Below are positions 6,601-7,614 of a stretch of DNA of 7,614 nt, piece after piece. Source of the DNA: Patescibacteria group bacterium (lineage in GTDB: Bacteria; Patescibacteriota; Minisyncoccia; Minisyncoccales; CG1-02-41-26). A program made the position numbers and the translations under genes. Where the stretch lies: contig JAHJSK010000053.1 of the NCBI GenBank assembly GCA_018830365.1, positions 1 through 7,614 on the forward strand, in the 5' to 3' direction. How positions within the stretch are numbered: position 1 is the stretch's first letter; each line of letters starts with the position of its first letter. The notes beneath the pieces are model-generated. The model was not told where the DNA came from. It did not search any database and worked only from the letters and a program-made list of their open reading frames with translations.

Positions 6601-6972
6601 TTAATTTATTTTCATTTGGTTTTTAACGACTTCTAAAAATTTTTGGAAATGAGAAAATGCTTGAGGCAAATCAGTATAAATTTTTTCAGCAAGAATTTCG
6701 CCATAAGCATGAACAGCATAATTCCTCAGAGATGTTAATTTAATCCAAAATTCATCATATTCAATCAATCCTTGGTGAAATGCCTCTTGAAAACAATTTT
6801 TTGGAGAAGCGCAGATAGCATTATGCTCTTCTTCTAAATACGCTTTTAGAGTTTTCCATCCTAAATCAAAAACAATTTCAAAGCGCTTAATTGCTGAATC
6901 CCGGACAATATCAGTTTTTTCCATTTTTAAAACCTCTTCTAATCGCAATAAGGCCTTTTCAAAATCTTCCAA
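6601..6972 (-). CDS. hepT: HepT-type HEPN toxin (HI0074 family)
   Basis: This small helical protein (123 residues) belongs to the HEPN family formerly called nucleotidyltransferase substrate-binding proteins (HI0074 type). It has the family core RDSAIKRFEIVFDLGWKTLKAYLE (24-47) and the toxin motif RX4HXY as R83-N-Y-A-V-H88-A-Y90. In characterised HepT/MntA pairs the R and H are the RNase site, and the Tyr is AMPylated by MntA to silence the toxin; I infer the same here. The start is weak: a TTG at 6970-6972 with an in-frame TAA immediately before it. An ATG at 6992-6994, 4 bp after mntA, is one base out of frame and would give a more family-like N-terminus, which hints at a 1-bp frameshift. 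The TAA stop lies 5 bp before nusA. Confidence 0.88.
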   Translation of the reverse strand: MEDFEKALLRLEEVLKMEKTDIVRDSAIKRFEIVFDLGWKTLKAYLEEEHNAICASPKNCFQEAFHQGLIEYDEFWIKLTSLRNYAVHAYGEILAEKIYTDLPQAFSHFQKFLEVVKNQMKIN

Positions 6973-6998
6973 TTATTGAAGTAAATTTTGTCATAATT

Positions 6999-7307
6999 TC
7001 AATTTAATAATTCTATATGCTGGCTTGCCACTTCTTTGAATTTCGGCGCCACTCTTAAAAAATCAACTATTTCAATCTTATACAATAAAGGCAAATTAGC
7101 AATATCTTCTTCTATTTGAAATAATATTTTTGTCGGAATCGGCTGCGCGCCCTCAATCCCAATATCAACATCAGAACGTTCATTTCCTTTCCCAGTTACT
7201 CTTGAACCAAAGAAAAAAACACGATACGAATTAATATCTAAATATTTTTTAACAATTTCCAAAATTTCTTTTTTAAGTTTTTCAGCTGGATAAAATTCAA
7301 GCCGCAT
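6999..7307 (-). CDS. mntA: MntA-type minimal nucleotidyltransferase antitoxin (HI0073 family)
   Basis: This minimal nucleotidyltransferase of about 102 residues has the diagnostic GSX10DXD motif: G34-S35 in FFFGSRVTGKG, then D46-V-D48. A third likely metal-binding acidic residue is D82 in EIVDF. Proteins of this family partner HEPN toxins and, where studied, AMPylate a tyrosine in the toxin. It lies directly upstream of hepT on the same strand, the order seen in HI0073-HI0074. The ATG at 7305-7307 is chosen; the frame extends to a TTG at 7341-7343, but that would add 12 residues from heptamer-repeat DNA and is less likely. The stop is TGA. No Shine-Dalgarno is visible. Confidence 0.9.
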   Translation of the reverse strand: MRLEFYPAEKLKKEILEIVKKYLDINSYRVFFFGSRVTGKGNERSDVDIGIEGAQPIPTKILFQIEEDIANLPLLYKIEIVDFLRVAPKFKEVASQHIELLN

Positions 7308-7341
7308 AAATATGAACAAAATTTTCTTTTGAAAATTTTGC

Positions 7342-7418
7342 AAATTCTAAATTCTAAATCCTAAATCCTAACTAAATTAAACCAAATTCAAAATCCAAAA
7401 TATCAAAATCGCAAACCT
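7342..7418. repeat. AAATYCT-type heptamer ladder between hicA and mntA
   Basis: In-phase heptamers run AAATTCT, AAATTCT, AAATCCT, AAATCCT, then degenerate units, then AAATTCA and AAATCCA up to 7397, with weaker period 7 to about 7418. This fills nearly all the space between the hicA stop and the mntA start. No clear promoter or terminator was found in it. Confidence 0.85.
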
Positions 7419-7424
7419 TTTGTT

Positions 7425-7614
7425 TTATAGTAATTTTGAAAATTCTTCAGGGAAAAGACTGATTTCTCGAAGGATTTGACGCAAAAGACCTCGTCCAATA
7501 TCCTCGTTGCTATGCCGCGGGATTAAAGTAAATCTGCCATCAAGATGTTTGAAACAAATATGCGCTCCTTTTTGACGCAATTCATAGAATCCCAATTTTT
7601 TAAGAACACGGATA
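7425..7614 (-). CDS. hicA: HicA-family mRNA interferase toxin (5' end missing)
   Basis: Sixty-two codons of a HicA (YcfA-like) toxin are visible before the TAA at 7425-7427. The start, probably about 10-20 residues, lies beyond the right edge. The family pattern is clear: VLKKLGFYELRQKGAHICFKH, then D-G-R-F-T-L-I-P-R-H, then G-L-L-R-Q-I-L-R-E-I near the C-terminus. HicA has a double-stranded-RNA-binding-like fold and cleaves mRNA using the His of the G-S/A-H motif, here in GAH (residues 16-18 of the visible part). The residue before the His is Ala where Ser is common. No hicB antitoxin follows downstream, so a partner, if present, should lie upstream outside the window. Confidence 0.88.
   Translation of the reverse strand, partial: IRVLKKLGFYELRQKGAHICFKHLDGRFTLIPRHSNEDIGRGLLRQILREISLFPEEFSKLL

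Noticed and set aside
7308..7343. TTG-started 12-residue extension of MntA
   Set aside because: It begins in repeat DNA and adds residues not expected for the family; ATG 7307 is the more likely start.

Overview
The window looks like a stretch of chromosome from a small-genome, AT-rich bacterium of the Candidate Phyla Radiation (Patescibacteria, most like Parcubacteria). That placement is an inference. It rests on short gaps filled with A/T-rich tandem repeats, no convincing Shine-Dalgarno sequence before any start, lysine-rich proteins, a NusA without the C-terminal repeats seen in enterobacteria, and small toxin-antitoxin genes beside housekeeping genes. TGA ends at least two of the genes, so the code is not the one in which TGA is read as glycine.

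Layout, left to right. A minus-strand gene of unknown function (1-366) runs off the left edge. It is followed by a 7-bp-periodic repeat tract interrupted by a 31-bp palindromic insert (369-511), then a minus-strand PrsW-family membrane protease gene (545-1258). A repeat-filled divergent gap (1259-1628) leads into recG on the plus strand (1629-3857). recG converges on a minus-strand block whose genes read, in transcription order from the right edge: hicA (5' end outside the window), mntA, hepT, nusA and comM/yifB (ends at 3888).

How the genes fit together. RecG and ComM are both DNA branch-migration motors and sit tail to tail with 30 bp between them. mntA-hepT is a nucleotidyltransferase/HEPN toxin-antitoxin pair. 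Its last gene stops 5 bp before nusA, so an essential transcription factor is probably co-transcribed with the toxin-antitoxin module, and comM follows 44 bp further on.

The most unusual content is in the repeats. (i) A GC-rich palindromic element occurs between genes (1323-1353) and, as a close relative, inside recG (3206-3234). In recG it is bounded by a 6-bp direct repeat and adds exactly 15 codons, much like the protein-coding palindromic elements described in Rickettsia. (ii) A hairpin that may be related has landed in the left-hand repeat tract, and removing it restores the tract exactly. (iii) Every gene with a real upstream gap is preceded by a ladder of heptamers with its own local sequence, usually running close to or up to the start codon. 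These are the best candidates here for undescribed biology.
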